Assembly: GCF_027214045.1 (NCBI RefSeq)
Contig: NZ_JAPWHE010000001.1
Span: 809,482 to 873,481, forward strand
Source: Castellaniella denitrificans
GTDB lineage: Bacteria; Pseudomonadota; Gammaproteobacteria; Burkholderiales; Burkholderiaceae_B
Direction: 5' to 3'
Length of the DNA stretch: 64,000 nt
Shown here one piece after another: positions 19,163 to 28,163 of the stretch. The position numbers and the translations under genes are program-made. A model generated the notes under the pieces. That model was given only the letters and a program-made list of their open reading frames with translations, did not search any database and was not told the origin of the DNA. Position 1 is the first letter of the stretch, and each line of letters opens with the position of its first letter.

Positions 19163-20089
19163 ATGGACATCAACCAGCTCAACTTCAAGCATCTGTTCTA
19201 TTTCTGGCGCGTGGCCAAAGAAGGCTCCCTGACGCGCGCGGCCGAACAGATCCATACTTCCCAGTCCGCCCTCTCGACGCAGATCCGGCACCTGGAGAGC
19301 CGGCTGGGCATGTCTTTGTTCGATCGCCAAGGGCGCCATCTGGAGCTCACGGCGACGGGCCAGCAGGTCTTCGCCTACGCCGAAAACATCTTCGCGCTGG
19401 GCGAACAGATGCTCGGGTGGCTCGATGGCCGGGATGAAGGCACGACCCGCGTCCGCGTAGGCAGCGTGGCGACCATGTCACGAAATTTTCAGGTCAACTG
19501 GCTGCGCCCGCTGCTGCGCGACCCGACCATCGTGCTTTCGGTGGATTCCGGATCGCTGGAAACCCTGGTGGAACGGCTCCTGCGCCACCAACTGGACGTC
19601 GTGCTCGCCAACGAACCCGTTCCCTCCGACCCGACGCGTCCGACGTCTTCGCGATTCCTTGGCAGCCAGGTGATTTCCCTGGTCGGCCGGGCCGACCGCT
19701 GGGCAGGTACCGCGCTGCGGGTGCCGCAAGACCTGGACGCCGTCGAGATGGCCATGCCCAGCGTGCGCCACAGCGTGCGCCTGCAGTTCGATGCCCTGTG
19801 TTTTTCGGCCGGTGTCCAGCCCAGGCTGCGCGCCGAGGTCGACGACATGACCATGCTGCGCCTGATCGCCCGCGACAGCGGCTGGATCACGGTACTGCCG
19901 GAAGTGGTCGTGCAGGATGAACTGCACTCGGGCGCACTGGTGCATGTCGGCGAATCCTCGCAACTGACGGAACACTTCTATGCCATCACGGTCCGGCACG
20001 GCCATCTGGCAGGTCCGATCAATCAACTGCTCTCACGCGAGGCGGCCGGCGACATCTTCGCCGACGCGCCCGACCCCATTCAACTCTGA
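19163..20089 (+). CDS. LysR-type regulator adjacent to the DAB carbon pump
   Basis: A 308-residue regulator with an N-terminal winged HTH (VAKEGSLTRAAEQIHTSQSALSTQIRHLE) and a periplasmic-binding-protein-like effector domain. The opening MDINQLNFKHLFYFWRV resembles the NhaR branch of LysR proteins. It is divergent from dabBA and 11 bases upstream of the carbonic anhydrase gene on its own strand, so it probably controls both. A CO2- or bicarbonate-linked signal is a reasonable but untested effector. Confidence 0.9.
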   Translation: MDINQLNFKHLFYFWRVAKEGSLTRAAEQIHTSQSALSTQIRHLESRLGMSLFDRQGRHLELTATGQQVFAYAENIFALGEQMLGWLDGRDEGTTRVRVGSVATMSRNFQVNWLRPLLRDPTIVLSVDSGSLETLVERLLRHQLDVVLANEPVPSDPTRPTSSRFLGSQVISLVGRADRWAGTALRVPQDLDAVEMAMPSVRHSVRLQFDALCFSAGVQPRLRAEVDDMTMLRLIARDSGWITVLPEVVVQDELHSGALVHVGESSQLTEHFYAITVRHGHLAGPINQLLSREAAGDIFADAPDPIQL

Positions 20090-20100
20090 AGGACTTCATC

Positions 20101-20739
20101 GTGTTCCCTCGACGACTGACCGATGGCTACCGCTCTTTTCTGCGCGGCCGACTTGCAACCGAACGCGCACGCTACCTCGAACTGGCCGAGAAAGGGCAGA
20201 GCCCGGACACCATGGTGATCAGTTGCGGCGATTCGCGCGTGGCCCCCGAAACCATTTTCGACGCCGGCCCGGGAGAAATGTTCGTGGTGCGCAATATCGC
20301 CGGCATTGTGCCGCCATGCGATGAAAACCCGGAAGCCGCTTTCCACGGCACCAGCGCCTGCGTCGAATTCGGGGTCAACGCGCTCGAAGTCAGTCACATC
20401 GTGATCATGGGACACGCCAGCTGCGGCGGGATATCCGCCTATGCGAACCAGGCCGCCCCCCTGTCGAAACGCGATTTCATCGGCAAATGGATGTCGCAGA
20501 TCAAGCCTGTGGCCGACGCGGTCGGCCCCTGCGCGGGCGACCGGACCGAATGGATCCGCCGGATGGAATGGGGTGTGGTGGAATACAGCATGCGCAACCT
20601 GATGACCTTCCCCGCCGTGCGCGAGCGCGTCGACGCCGGCAAGCTGACCATCCATGGCGCCTATTTCGGCGTCGCAACGGGCGTGCTGTTCGTACGCGAC
20701 CCCGAGACGGGCCGCTTCGAGCCCTACACTGAATCCTGA
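20101..20739 (+). CDS. Beta-class carbonic anhydrase
   Basis: Interconverts CO2 and bicarbonate. GTG start at 20101 with AAGGAC 7 bases before it. The 212-residue protein keeps the full beta-class site: C42 and the D44-R46 dyad (SCGDSRVAPE), H105 and C108 (MGHASCGG). Directly follows the LysR gene and, with dabA/dabB, forms a carbon-supply module. Its end overlaps the convergent NUDIX gene by 16 bases. Confidence 0.96.
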   Translation: MFPRRLTDGYRSFLRGRLATERARYLELAEKGQSPDTMVISCGDSRVAPETIFDAGPGEMFVVRNIAGIVPPCDENPEAAFHGTSACVEFGVNALEVSHIVIMGHASCGGISAYANQAAPLSKRDFIGKWMSQIKPVADAVGPCAGDRTEWIRRMEWGVVEYSMRNLMTFPAVRERVDAGKLTIHGAYFGVATGVLFVRDPETGRFEPYTES

Positions 20740-21338
20740 TCCGGATTCGGGCGCCAGTCCAGCGGCCAGCGTCCGCTGCGCACATTCTGCAGCCACAGCA
20801 GGCAGGTCTGGGTCTTGGCGTCGGTGAGCGCGCCATCGCGACAGGCCGTGAACACGGCCTCGTCGGACAGGATGCGGACATCCAGGAACTCGTCCGCGTC
20901 CAGATGCCGTTCGCCGGCCTTCAGTCCCCGGGCGAAGAACACGTGAATGATTTCGGTGGAATAGGCGATAGCCAGGTGCATGCCGCCGGCCTGCGCCCAC
21001 TCCGCGGCCGTATAGCCGGTTTCCTCCCGCAGCTCGCGCCGGGCGCACGCCCAGGGATCCTCGCCCGGGTCGAGCTTGCCGGCCGGAAACTCCGTCATGA
21101 CGCGACCCACGGGATAGCGGAACTGGCGTTCGACCAGCACGTGACGATCATCCAGCAAGGGGATCACCACCACCGCACCCGGGTGCACGATATATTCGCG
21201 CGTCGAAACGCCCCCGTCGGGCATGCGCACCGTATCGCGGCGCGCCTTCAGGAAATCACCCTCGCACAGGGTTTCGCTGCGAAGCAGGGTCTCGATCAGA
21301 TGGGCGTCGGCGGGGTCGGTCATGAAGGGGTTCGGCAT
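20724..21338 (-). CDS. NUDIX hydrolase, ADP-ribose pyrophosphatase type
   Basis: A 204-residue hydrolase with a complete Nudix box at residues 87-109 (G-x5-E-x7-REELREETGY pattern, GKLDPGEDPWACARRELREE). The N-terminal strand region (REYIVHPGAVVVIPLLDD) and QFRYPVGRVMTEFPAGKLD are typical of ADP-ribose/ADP-sugar pyrophosphatases. Start at 21338 is tentative; ATG 21323 is equally possible, and neither has a clear ribosome-binding site. It sits 7 bases downstream of the GGDEF-EAL gene on the same strand. Confidence 0.88.
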   Translation of the reverse strand: MPNPFMTDPADAHLIETLLRSETLCEGDFLKARRDTVRMPDGGVSTREYIVHPGAVVVIPLLDDRHVLVERQFRYPVGRVMTEFPAGKLDPGEDPWACARRELREETGYTAAEWAQAGGMHLAIAYSTEIIHVFFARGLKAGERHLDADEFLDVRILSDEAVFTACRDGALTDAKTQTCLLWLQNVRSGRWPLDWRPNPDQDSV

Positions 21339-21345
21339 TGAAGCG

Positions 21346-24300
21346 TCAGTGATCGCGCAGCCAGTCCTCGGCGCTGGACTCGGGCGCGGGATACCCGATG
21401 AAGTAGCCCTGGCCGACATCGCACCCCATGCCGCGCAACAGGTCCAGCGTTTCCTGCGTCTCGATGCCCTCGGCGATCACCATCAGGCCCAGGGTGTGGC
21501 TCATCTCGATGATGGAACGCACGATGGCGCGCATGTCGGTGTCGGCGGCCATGCCCGCCACGAAAGACTGGTCGATCTTCAGCGCATTGACGGGCAAGCG
21601 GTTCAGGTAAGCGAACGAGGAATAGCCCGTGCCAAAGTCGTCGATCGACAAGCGCACGCCCAGGGCACTCAAGGCATGCAGGGTTTCCAGCGCCCGGGCG
21701 GGATCGGCCATGATGGCGCTTTCCGTGACTTCGAGTTCCAGCAGGGCGGGGGCCAGTCCATGACGCCGCAAGGCGTCCCCGACCTGGCCGGGGAAATGGC
21801 CGTCCAGCAGGTTGCGGGCGGACACGTTCACCGCCATGCCGACCCCGGGATGGACGGCCTGCAGCCTGGCGCAACAGGCCACCGCCTGATCCACGACCCA
21901 GAGGGTGAAGGGATGGATCAGGTCGCTGACCTCGATGACCGGAATGAACCGGTCCGGTGGAATCATCCCCCGCTCGGGATGCGCCCAGCGGGTCAGGGCT
22001 TCGAAACCCATCGGCCCGCCCGAACCGCCGGGCCCGCCGTTCAGAAAGATCTTGGGCTGCAGATGCAGCAGGAACTGGCCCTGCGCCAACGCCGTGCGCA
22101 ACTCGCCGCGCAGCAGCAGACGATCGTGGACGCTGGCGCGGTCCTGGGGATTGAACACGGCGATCCCCAGGCCATCGCGCTTGGCCCGGCGCATCGCGGT
22201 GTCGGCGCAGCGGATCAGTTCATCCGGCTCGCGAGCGTGCACGGGGTGCACGGCCAGGCCGAAGCTGCAACTGATCCGGATCTGCAGGTCGTTCAGCGCG
22301 AACGGATCGCGCAACGCGGCCAGCAGGACGCGCACCCGATCCTGGGCCTGGGCCTCGTCCCCCGTGTCCAGCAAGAAGGCGAATTCGTCGCTGCCCAGCC
22401 GGGCCAGCGTGCAGGCCGGCCCCAGCATCCCCTGGAGCCGCTGGGCGACCGCCTGGAGCAGCCGGTCGCCCGCATCGTGCCCCAGCGCCTCGTTGACCTC
22501 TTTGAAACCGTCCAGATTGGACATGACCAGGGTCCAGTGCGCTTCAGGGTCCTGTGCCGAACGCGCCTGGAGGCGCCGCAGGATATCCCCCCGGTTCAGC
22601 AGCCCCGTCAAGGGATCATGCGCGGCCTGATAGGCCAGCGCCCGCTGCTGCGCCCGGCGCTCGCTGATGTCCAGGAAGGTCACCAGGCAGAACTCGAGCC
22701 GGTTGTCCTGCCAGATCGGATAGGACCAGTACTCGACCGGGAAGCAGGAACCGTCGCGACGCCACAGCACCTCGTCGTCCACGTGAATCCCCCGGCCCTC
22801 TTCGAGGGCCAGATGCATGCGGCATTCCTCGAGGGGATAGGGACGGCCGTCCTCGTGCCGATAGTGGATCAGGCTGTGGAAATGCTGTCCCACCAGTTGA
22901 TCGGGATGGTCGTACCCCAGCAGGTGCGAGCAGGCCTGGTTGGCGAAGATGCAGCGCCCCGTCGCATCCAGCCCGTAAATGGCCTCCGCCGTGACATCCA
23001 TCAGTTGATTGATCAGGCGTTCGCGTTCCCGCAGCCCCCGACTCAGCGTTTCCTGCTCGGTCAGATCATGAATGACCAGCACATGCGCCATCTGGCCGGT
23101 GAACATGAGGGACAGGCTGCGGACCTCGACGAGCAGGGGCTGGCCGTCCCCCCGGCGATGGCGCTCGTAGGAGAAGGCGGTGTCCGGCTGATGATCGGGC
23201 ACCTCGATGCGCAAATCATCGAGCGTCAGGCTCAGGAATTGATCCCGGTCGTAGCCATAGCGCCGCATCGCCTCGTCGTTGACGGCCAGGAACCGGCCGC
23301 TATCCAGGCTGAGGACCATCATGGGATTGGGGCTGCCTTCGAACAGCAGGCGGTAGCTCTGCTCGGACTGCGCCAATGAACGCTGATACGCTTGAAGCGC
23401 ATCGGCCATGTCGTCGAACTGCTGGCCGATTTCCCGCATGTCCCGGCCTTGCAGCCGGTCGGCCACCCGCCCGGAAAAATCCTGGGCCGCCAGCCGGCGC
23501 ACGGCCTCGCGCAGATGCTGCAGACTGCGCCCGGCCGCCAGTTGCATCAGATTCCAGGCGGCCATTGCGGCCACGCACAGCAGCAACAGGGTGACGATCA
23601 CACCCACCCATAGCGCGCGGCGCGCTTCGGCGTAGAGCACCGACTCCGGTATCTCGTACAGCACGGACAGACCGTGCGGGTCCCCACGCGGCCCCGCCGT
23701 CATGGACAGCGACACCCAGCGTTCGCCACCGGGGTCCTCATAGGCGCCCCGCACCAGACCCGTCACGCCGGAGGGATGCGGATTCAGTCGCTCACCCAGG
23801 TGGCTGATGCCGTTCGGCAAACGCTGCAACACATGCCCGTCCCGATCCAGAATCCAGAGACGGGCGCCGGGAAGCAAGTCGGGCATGGCCGCGCCCGCGC
23901 GCAGGTAGTTCAGGTCGAGCGCGCCGTAAACCACCCCGCTGTCGCCACCGGATTCTCCGGGCACACGCAACGCCAGCACCAGGGTGGGCACTCTGGACAA
24001 CCGTCCGATGATGAAACCGCCCAACGCCACGTCGGGCTGCCGCAGGGCCTGGCGGAAGTAATCGCGGTCGCCCAGATAGGAACCCTGCGGATTCGGGTCG
24101 ACCACCCCAGAGCAGACCTGGTAGCCATGGAGGCCGATCACGGCCAGATTCACGTAGCGTGGCAGACGCCCCAACAGGGATCTCAGGTAGCCGCGGCATT
24201 CATCCCAACGCTGCTGGCGCAGAATGGGGGAATCCGCCAGTGTCCGGAGCACATCGCCCACATCATTGATGAGGGCGCGATCGTAAGCGGCGGTCGTGCC

Positions 24301-24477
24301 GACCAGGCTCTCGGCCGCCCGGTCGCTATTGTCCATCAGCCCGCGATACTGGTGCCAGACGTAATAGCCCAGACCGCAGAGCATGGGCACGACAACGACG
24401 AGAACAGCCAGAAACAGGCGCGCCTGAAGACTGTCGAACCATCCTGTGCGCAGACGCTTGCCGCGAAAATCGGACAA
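21346..24477 (-). CDS. Membrane Cache-HAMP-PAS-PAS-GGDEF-EAL protein
   Basis: Cyclic-di-GMP turnover protein of 1043 residues. A first membrane helix (~21-43) and a second (~296-320) flank a periplasmic sensing domain. Then come HAMP (~325-378), two PAS domains (~380-500 and ~505-630, the latter followed by a PAC-like segment), GGDEF (~640-790) and EAL (~800-1040). The GGDEF signature reads GSDEF (RLGSDEFAFLL), so synthase activity is doubtful. The EAL side keeps FEALTRW, NVSARNL, EVTESAIM and DDFGTGYSS, so phosphodiesterase activity is likely. Confidence 0.92.
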   Translation of the reverse strand: MSDFRGKRLRTGWFDSLQARLFLAVLVVVVPMLCGLGYYVWHQYRGLMDNSDRAAESLVGTTAAYDRALINDVGDVLRTLADSPILRQQRWDECRGYLRSLLGRLPRYVNLAVIGLHGYQVCSGVVDPNPQGSYLGDRDYFRQALRQPDVALGGFIIGRLSRVPTLVLALRVPGESGGDSGVVYGALDLNYLRAGAAMPDLLPGARLWILDRDGHVLQRLPNGISHLGERLNPHPSGVTGLVRGAYEDPGGERWVSLSMTAGPRGDPHGLSVLYEIPESVLYAEARRALWVGVIVTLLLLCVAAMAAWNLMQLAAGRSLQHLREAVRRLAAQDFSGRVADRLQGRDMREIGQQFDDMADALQAYQRSLAQSEQSYRLLFEGSPNPMMVLSLDSGRFLAVNDEAMRRYGYDRDQFLSLTLDDLRIEVPDHQPDTAFSYERHRRGDGQPLLVEVRSLSLMFTGQMAHVLVIHDLTEQETLSRGLRERERLINQLMDVTAEAIYGLDATGRCIFANQACSHLLGYDHPDQLVGQHFHSLIHYRHEDGRPYPLEECRMHLALEEGRGIHVDDEVLWRRDGSCFPVEYWSYPIWQDNRLEFCLVTFLDISERRAQQRALAYQAAHDPLTGLLNRGDILRRLQARSAQDPEAHWTLVMSNLDGFKEVNEALGHDAGDRLLQAVAQRLQGMLGPACTLARLGSDEFAFLLDTGDEAQAQDRVRVLLAALRDPFALNDLQIRISCSFGLAVHPVHAREPDELIRCADTAMRRAKRDGLGIAVFNPQDRASVHDRLLLRGELRTALAQGQFLLHLQPKIFLNGGPGGSGGPMGFEALTRWAHPERGMIPPDRFIPVIEVSDLIHPFTLWVVDQAVACCARLQAVHPGVGMAVNVSARNLLDGHFPGQVGDALRRHGLAPALLELEVTESAIMADPARALETLHALSALGVRLSIDDFGTGYSSFAYLNRLPVNALKIDQSFVAGMAADTDMRAIVRSIIEMSHTLGLMVIAEGIETQETLDLLRGMGCDVGQGYFIGYPAPESSAEDWLRDH

Positions 24478-24646
24478 CCCTTGCCTCCCTGCGTATCGTG
24501 TCCGGCGTCAGGAAAATGCCGTCAGGAAGAAATATACACGGAACCCGCGGAAATCAATCCGCCGAAAAAAAGCCGGTGGCCGCAGGACCACGGCCCGGGC
24601 CTAAAATGATCCTCCATTTCTCAATCATAAATACCTGAGATTTCCG

Positions 24647-25144
24647 ATGTTCTCATTCGCCCCCCGGACCTACGCCAGCAAGGCGGAACACTACGCCGAT
24701 CTCGCCGCTCAGGCCCGCGGCCTGATCGGCCATGAACCCGACCTGATCGCCAATGCGGCCAACTTCGGCGCCCTGGTGTTCGACAGCCTGCCGCAACTGA
24801 ACTGGGCGGGCTTCTACCTGTATGACGGCGAGGAACTGGTGGTCGGTCCCTTCCAGGGCAAGCCCGCCTGCATCCGCATCGCGCTCGGCGCGGGCGTCTG
24901 CGGCACCGCCGCGCAAACCCGCCGGACCCAGGTCGTCCGCGACGTCAACGCATTCCCGGGGCACATCCCCTGCGACTCCGCCTCGCAATCGGAAATCGTC
25001 GTGCCGCTGGTGCGCGCGGACGGATCGCTGCTGGGCGTCTGGGACGTCGACAGCCCCGTCACGGACCGCTTCGACGAGGATGACCGGCGCGGCATGGAGG
25101 CCCTGTGCCGGGTCTTCATGGACCACCTGGAGGACCGGGGCTGA
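24647..25144 (+). CDS. msrC: Free methionine-(R)-sulfoxide reductase (GAF domain)
   Basis: Reduces free methionine-R-sulfoxide as part of oxidative repair. The 165-residue GAF protein has C75 (GKPACIRI), C85 (GVCGTA) and C109 (GHIPCDSAS). The 10- and 24-residue spacings match those of the characterised E. coli enzyme, where these are the catalytic and resolving cysteines. NWAGFYLYDG and SEIVVPLV are also family features. It is transcribed alone, divergent from the GGDEF-EAL gene. Confidence 0.93.
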   Translation: MFSFAPRTYASKAEHYADLAAQARGLIGHEPDLIANAANFGALVFDSLPQLNWAGFYLYDGEELVVGPFQGKPACIRIALGAGVCGTAAQTRRTQVVRDVNAFPGHIPCDSASQSEIVVPLVRADGSLLGVWDVDSPVTDRFDEDDRRGMEALCRVFMDHLEDRG

Positions 25145-25205
25145 GCGCGGACAAGGCACGGGCCCGGCCGGTCCCTTCATCGGCGCAAGCGGCGCGCCAC
25201 CGGCA

Positions 25206-26291
25206 TCACAACGCCTCGATGCGCTCCGCGATGGCGCAGCCCATCCCGGTCGTGTCCGCCACACCGCCCAGGTCGCGGGTGCGCGGCCCGTGCTCCAGCG
25301 TCCACTCGATGGCCTCCATCAGCTCGCCGGCCGCCGCCCTGCAGCCGTCGTCACGCGCTCCGAGAAACTCCAGCATCATCTGGGCCGACCAGATCATGCC
25401 CACCGGATTGGCGACGTTCTGCCCGTAGATGTCGGGCGCCGATCCGTGCACCGGCTCGAACAGCGAGGGATAGCGCCGCTCGGGATTCAGGTTGGCGGAC
25501 GGTGCGATGCCGATCGTGCCGGTGCAGGCCGGCCCCAGGTCGGACAGGATGTCGCCGAACAGGTTCGAGGCCACCACCACGTCGAAACGCTGCGGCTGCA
25601 GCACGAACCGCGCGCACAAGATGTCGATGTGATGCTTGTCCCAGGTCACGTCCGGATAGTGCGCCGCCATCGCCTGGAGCCGCTCGTCCCAGTACGGCAT
25701 GCTGATCGCCACGCCGTTGGACTTCGTCGCCGAGGTCAGCGTGGCCCGGGGCCGCTGCCGCGCGAGTTCGAAAGCGTATTTCAGGACACGATCGATCCCG
25801 TGACGGGAAAACACGGATTCCTGGATCACGATCTCGCGCTCGGTGCCCGCGTACATCCGGCCGCCCAGGTCGGTGTATTCGCCCTCGGTGTTCTCGCGCA
25901 CCACCAGGAAATCGATCTCGCCCGGGCTTCGGCCCGCCAGAGGCGCCGGCACTCCGGGCATCTGCCGCACGGGCCGCAGGTTGATGTACTGGTCGAACTC
26001 CCGGCGGAATTTCAGCAACGAACCCCACAGGGACACATGATCGGGCACCACCTCGGGCCAACCCACCGCCCCGAACAGGATCGCGTCGAAGCCCCGCAGG
26101 CGGTCGAACCAGTCGGCGGGCATCATGTCGCCGTGCCGCTGCCAATACTCGGCACAAGCCCAGTCCAGGTGTTCGAACCGCAGGTCCAGGCCGTGCCGGC
26201 GCCGCAGGACGTTCAGCGCGCGTAGCGCTTCGGGCATGACTTCCTTGCCGATCCCGTCTCCGGGAATCACGGCGATGTTGAATGTGTGCAT
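25206..26291 (-). CDS. Tartrate dehydrogenase/decarboxylase-type isopropylmalate dehydrogenase homologue
   Basis: NAD-dependent beta-decarboxylating dehydrogenase of the isocitrate/isopropylmalate family, 361 residues from ATG 26291. Visible are the N-terminal FNIAVIPGDGIGKEV, RENTEGEYTDLGGR (substrate loop), TSATKSNGVA (catalytic Lys), and SNLFGDILSDLGPACTG with its metal-binding aspartates. The closest type is TtuC/DmlA acting on tartrate or D-malate. It lies 49 bases behind the asparaginase gene, with an operator-like motif at the start codon, so it may have its own promoter linked to the sugar-acid regulator. Confidence 0.87.
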   Translation of the reverse strand: MHTFNIAVIPGDGIGKEVMPEALRALNVLRRRHGLDLRFEHLDWACAEYWQRHGDMMPADWFDRLRGFDAILFGAVGWPEVVPDHVSLWGSLLKFRREFDQYINLRPVRQMPGVPAPLAGRSPGEIDFLVVRENTEGEYTDLGGRMYAGTEREIVIQESVFSRHGIDRVLKYAFELARQRPRATLTSATKSNGVAISMPYWDERLQAMAAHYPDVTWDKHHIDILCARFVLQPQRFDVVVASNLFGDILSDLGPACTGTIGIAPSANLNPERRYPSLFEPVHGSAPDIYGQNVANPVGMIWSAQMMLEFLGARDDGCRAAAGELMEAIEWTLEHGPRTRDLGGVADTTGMGCAIAERIEAL

Positions 26292-26303
26292 GATGTCGTA
26301 TGA
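26290..26303 (-). promoter_or_regulatory. Operator-like motif at the tartrate dehydrogenase start codon
   Basis: The minus strand reads TCATACGACATCAT, matching the 14-bp motif of the sugar-acid cluster 20 kb away; its last two bases belong to the ATG. Binding here would block translation start or transcription. Confidence 0.5.
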
Positions 26304-26340
26304 GTCAAAGGTCATCGGAAGGCGGTGGATGCCGCCCCGT

Positions 26341-27345
26341 TCAAGCGTCGCGGCCAGCGCCCCAGTCGAACAGGGGCCGGAGGGCGTCGCGATTGCCCTG
26401 GCCGCCCAGGCAGGCCAGCGCCAGCATCAGGCGCATGCGCGCCTTGCGCGCGGACAGGCCGCTGACGCCCAGGGCGCCCGCTTCCTGCAGGCTGTGCAGA
26501 GAGCCCGGATATTCGTAGCAGGGCAGGACGGCCCCATGCAGCGCGGCACTGCACACCAGCACCGAGATGCCGGCGCGCGCGGCCCGCTCGGCCTCGGGCA
26601 CCCAGGAGGGCGGCACCTGGCCGCGCCCTGTCCCTTCCAGCACGAGCCCCGGCACACGCGCGTCGACCAGTGCGCGCAGCGCCAAAGGGCTTGCCCCCAG
26701 GCTGGCTGACACGATTTCGACTTGAGGCAAGGCGCCGGACGGGGCTTGCAACAGCGGCTGGCGCCGGGGCTGCTGGTAGATCCGCACGTCCTCGCCATCG
26801 ACGAAACCCAGACAGCCCAGACCCGGGGACTCGAAACCATTGAGCTGAAAGCTGCTGGTCTTGCGCACGAAAGCGGCCGCATGGACGGTCTCGTTGAAAA
26901 CCACCAGCACGCCCAGCCCCCGGCACTGGGGCGAGGCGGCCGCCCGGATGGCGTCGCGCAGGTTCGTATAGGCATCGGTGCCCGGTGCGTGGGGCACGCG
27001 CTGCGAACCCGTGACGACCAGAACGACGTCCCGTGCGCGCACGCCGCATTCCAGGAAATAGGCGGTGTCCTCCAGCGTGTCGGTGCCGTGGGTGACGACG
27101 ATGCCGTCGACCCCTCCCTCGTCGACCAGCCGCTGGCATTCGGCGCGCAGCGCCTGGATATCATCCGGCAGCAAGGCGTTGCTGGCCTTCTGGAACAGGG
27201 ACCGCACCTCGACCCGTATATCCTCGACCCCGGGCACCTGGCGCATCAGATCCGACCCCGGCAGCGCGCCCGCGATGTTGCGGCCTTCCGGGCCGGGCCG
27301 GCTGGCGATGGTCCCGCCGGTGGACAGCACGACGACGCGCTTCAT
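26341..27345 (-). CDS. L-asparaginase/glutaminase family enzyme
   Basis: Hydrolyses an amide (asparagine or glutamine type) to the acid and ammonia. From ATG 27345 it has 334 residues. The nucleophile T12 (LSTGGTIAS) and the T88-D89 pair (THGTDTLED) are in place. No signal peptide is seen, so a cytoplasmic enzyme is likely. Its start overlaps the stop of the RidA-like gene as ATGA, so both are translated together. The cluster context suggests ammonia release from an imported compound. Confidence 0.9.
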   Translation of the reverse strand: MKRVVVLSTGGTIASRPGPEGRNIAGALPGSDLMRQVPGVEDIRVEVRSLFQKASNALLPDDIQALRAECQRLVDEGGVDGIVVTHGTDTLEDTAYFLECGVRARDVVLVVTGSQRVPHAPGTDAYTNLRDAIRAAASPQCRGLGVLVVFNETVHAAAFVRKTSSFQLNGFESPGLGCLGFVDGEDVRIYQQPRRQPLLQAPSGALPQVEIVSASLGASPLALRALVDARVPGLVLEGTGRGQVPPSWVPEAERAARAGISVLVCSAALHGAVLPCYEYPGSLHSLQEAGALGVSGLSARKARMRLMLALACLGGQGNRDALRPLFDWGAGRDA

Positions 27346-28133
27346 GCGGCGTCGACCGGCAGGACGCGTTCCAGCAGGACGCGGCGGCAATCCATCTCGA
27401 ATTCCATGTCCACGACCGGCGGCCTCACGAAATGCCAGGTCAGGCCCAGGCGCATGGCGCCCCGGCGCGCGAACTCTTCTTCCAGGAAGGGATGCGGATC
27501 GTGCACGATGTAGAGTTGCGATCCGGTGCAGTCGTCCCAGCCATATCCCAGCACCCGCATGCGGCGCTCCATTTCGTCGAGCACCCAGCGGGCCTTCTTG
27601 CGCATGCCCTCGGGCGAGATGTCCCGGTAGGCGATCAGGTGATCCTTGTAGTTGGCATGGCCTTCGGGCACCTCGCTGCTGCCGGCGATGACGAAACTGC
27701 GCTCATCGGCCTGACTGGGCACGGTGTAGCTGAAGGCATGGAAGGACGGCACGGCCGGCGGATCCACCTGCGGGCAGACGTTGCTGCGCGGCACGGGGTT
27801 GACCCGATCGTCGGCGATGCCCCAGGCCTGCAGCGTGCCGACGTATTCCGCGTTGAAGCGCGCGAAACCTTCCTCGCTGAACTGCCCCGGCGAGCGCAGT
27901 TCGCAGCCGCACAGCGCGGTCAGGGGACGCCCCTCGGCCCGCAGCAGCCGCGCGATCCGTTCAAAACCTTCGGCCAGCGGCACGGGGCGGGCGAAGACGG
28001 CGCGCCGGATCGCATGGCCGGGCATCGCGGCGGCGCCGCCCGAATACTGCATGACGCCGCTGGGCACGTAGCGATAATGGCCCGCGGCAAAGATTTCAGC
28101 CTGTTCCATCGGGAGATCCTCCATTCGAAGCAC
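27342..28133 (-). CDS. RidA/YjgF-like protein of 263 residues, function uncertain
   Basis: The C-terminal half (RKKARWVLDEMERRMRVLGYGWDDC, then QLYIVHD and DMEFEMDCRRV) follows the RidA pattern of a long helix after a strand and a closing strand. The N-terminal half (~1-120) looks like a second, diverged domain; SNVCPQVDP may be part of the active site. RidA-type proteins hydrolyse enamines/imines or deaminate muconate-type compounds. Coupling to asparaginase and a position behind a TRAP transporter support a deamination role. An aminomuconate-type deaminase is one candidate, not established here. Confidence 0.6.
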   Translation of the reverse strand: MLRMEDLPMEQAEIFAAGHYRYVPSGVMQYSGGAAAMPGHAIRRAVFARPVPLAEGFERIARLLRAEGRPLTALCGCELRSPGQFSEEGFARFNAEYVGTLQAWGIADDRVNPVPRSNVCPQVDPPAVPSFHAFSYTVPSQADERSFVIAGSSEVPEGHANYKDHLIAYRDISPEGMRKKARWVLDEMERRMRVLGYGWDDCTGSQLYIVHDPHPFLEEEFARRGAMRLGLTWHFVRPPVVDMEFEMDCRRVLLERVLPVDAA

Positions 28134-28163
28134 GCCGCCCGGCGCGTGGCGGGCGCGCCGGAT

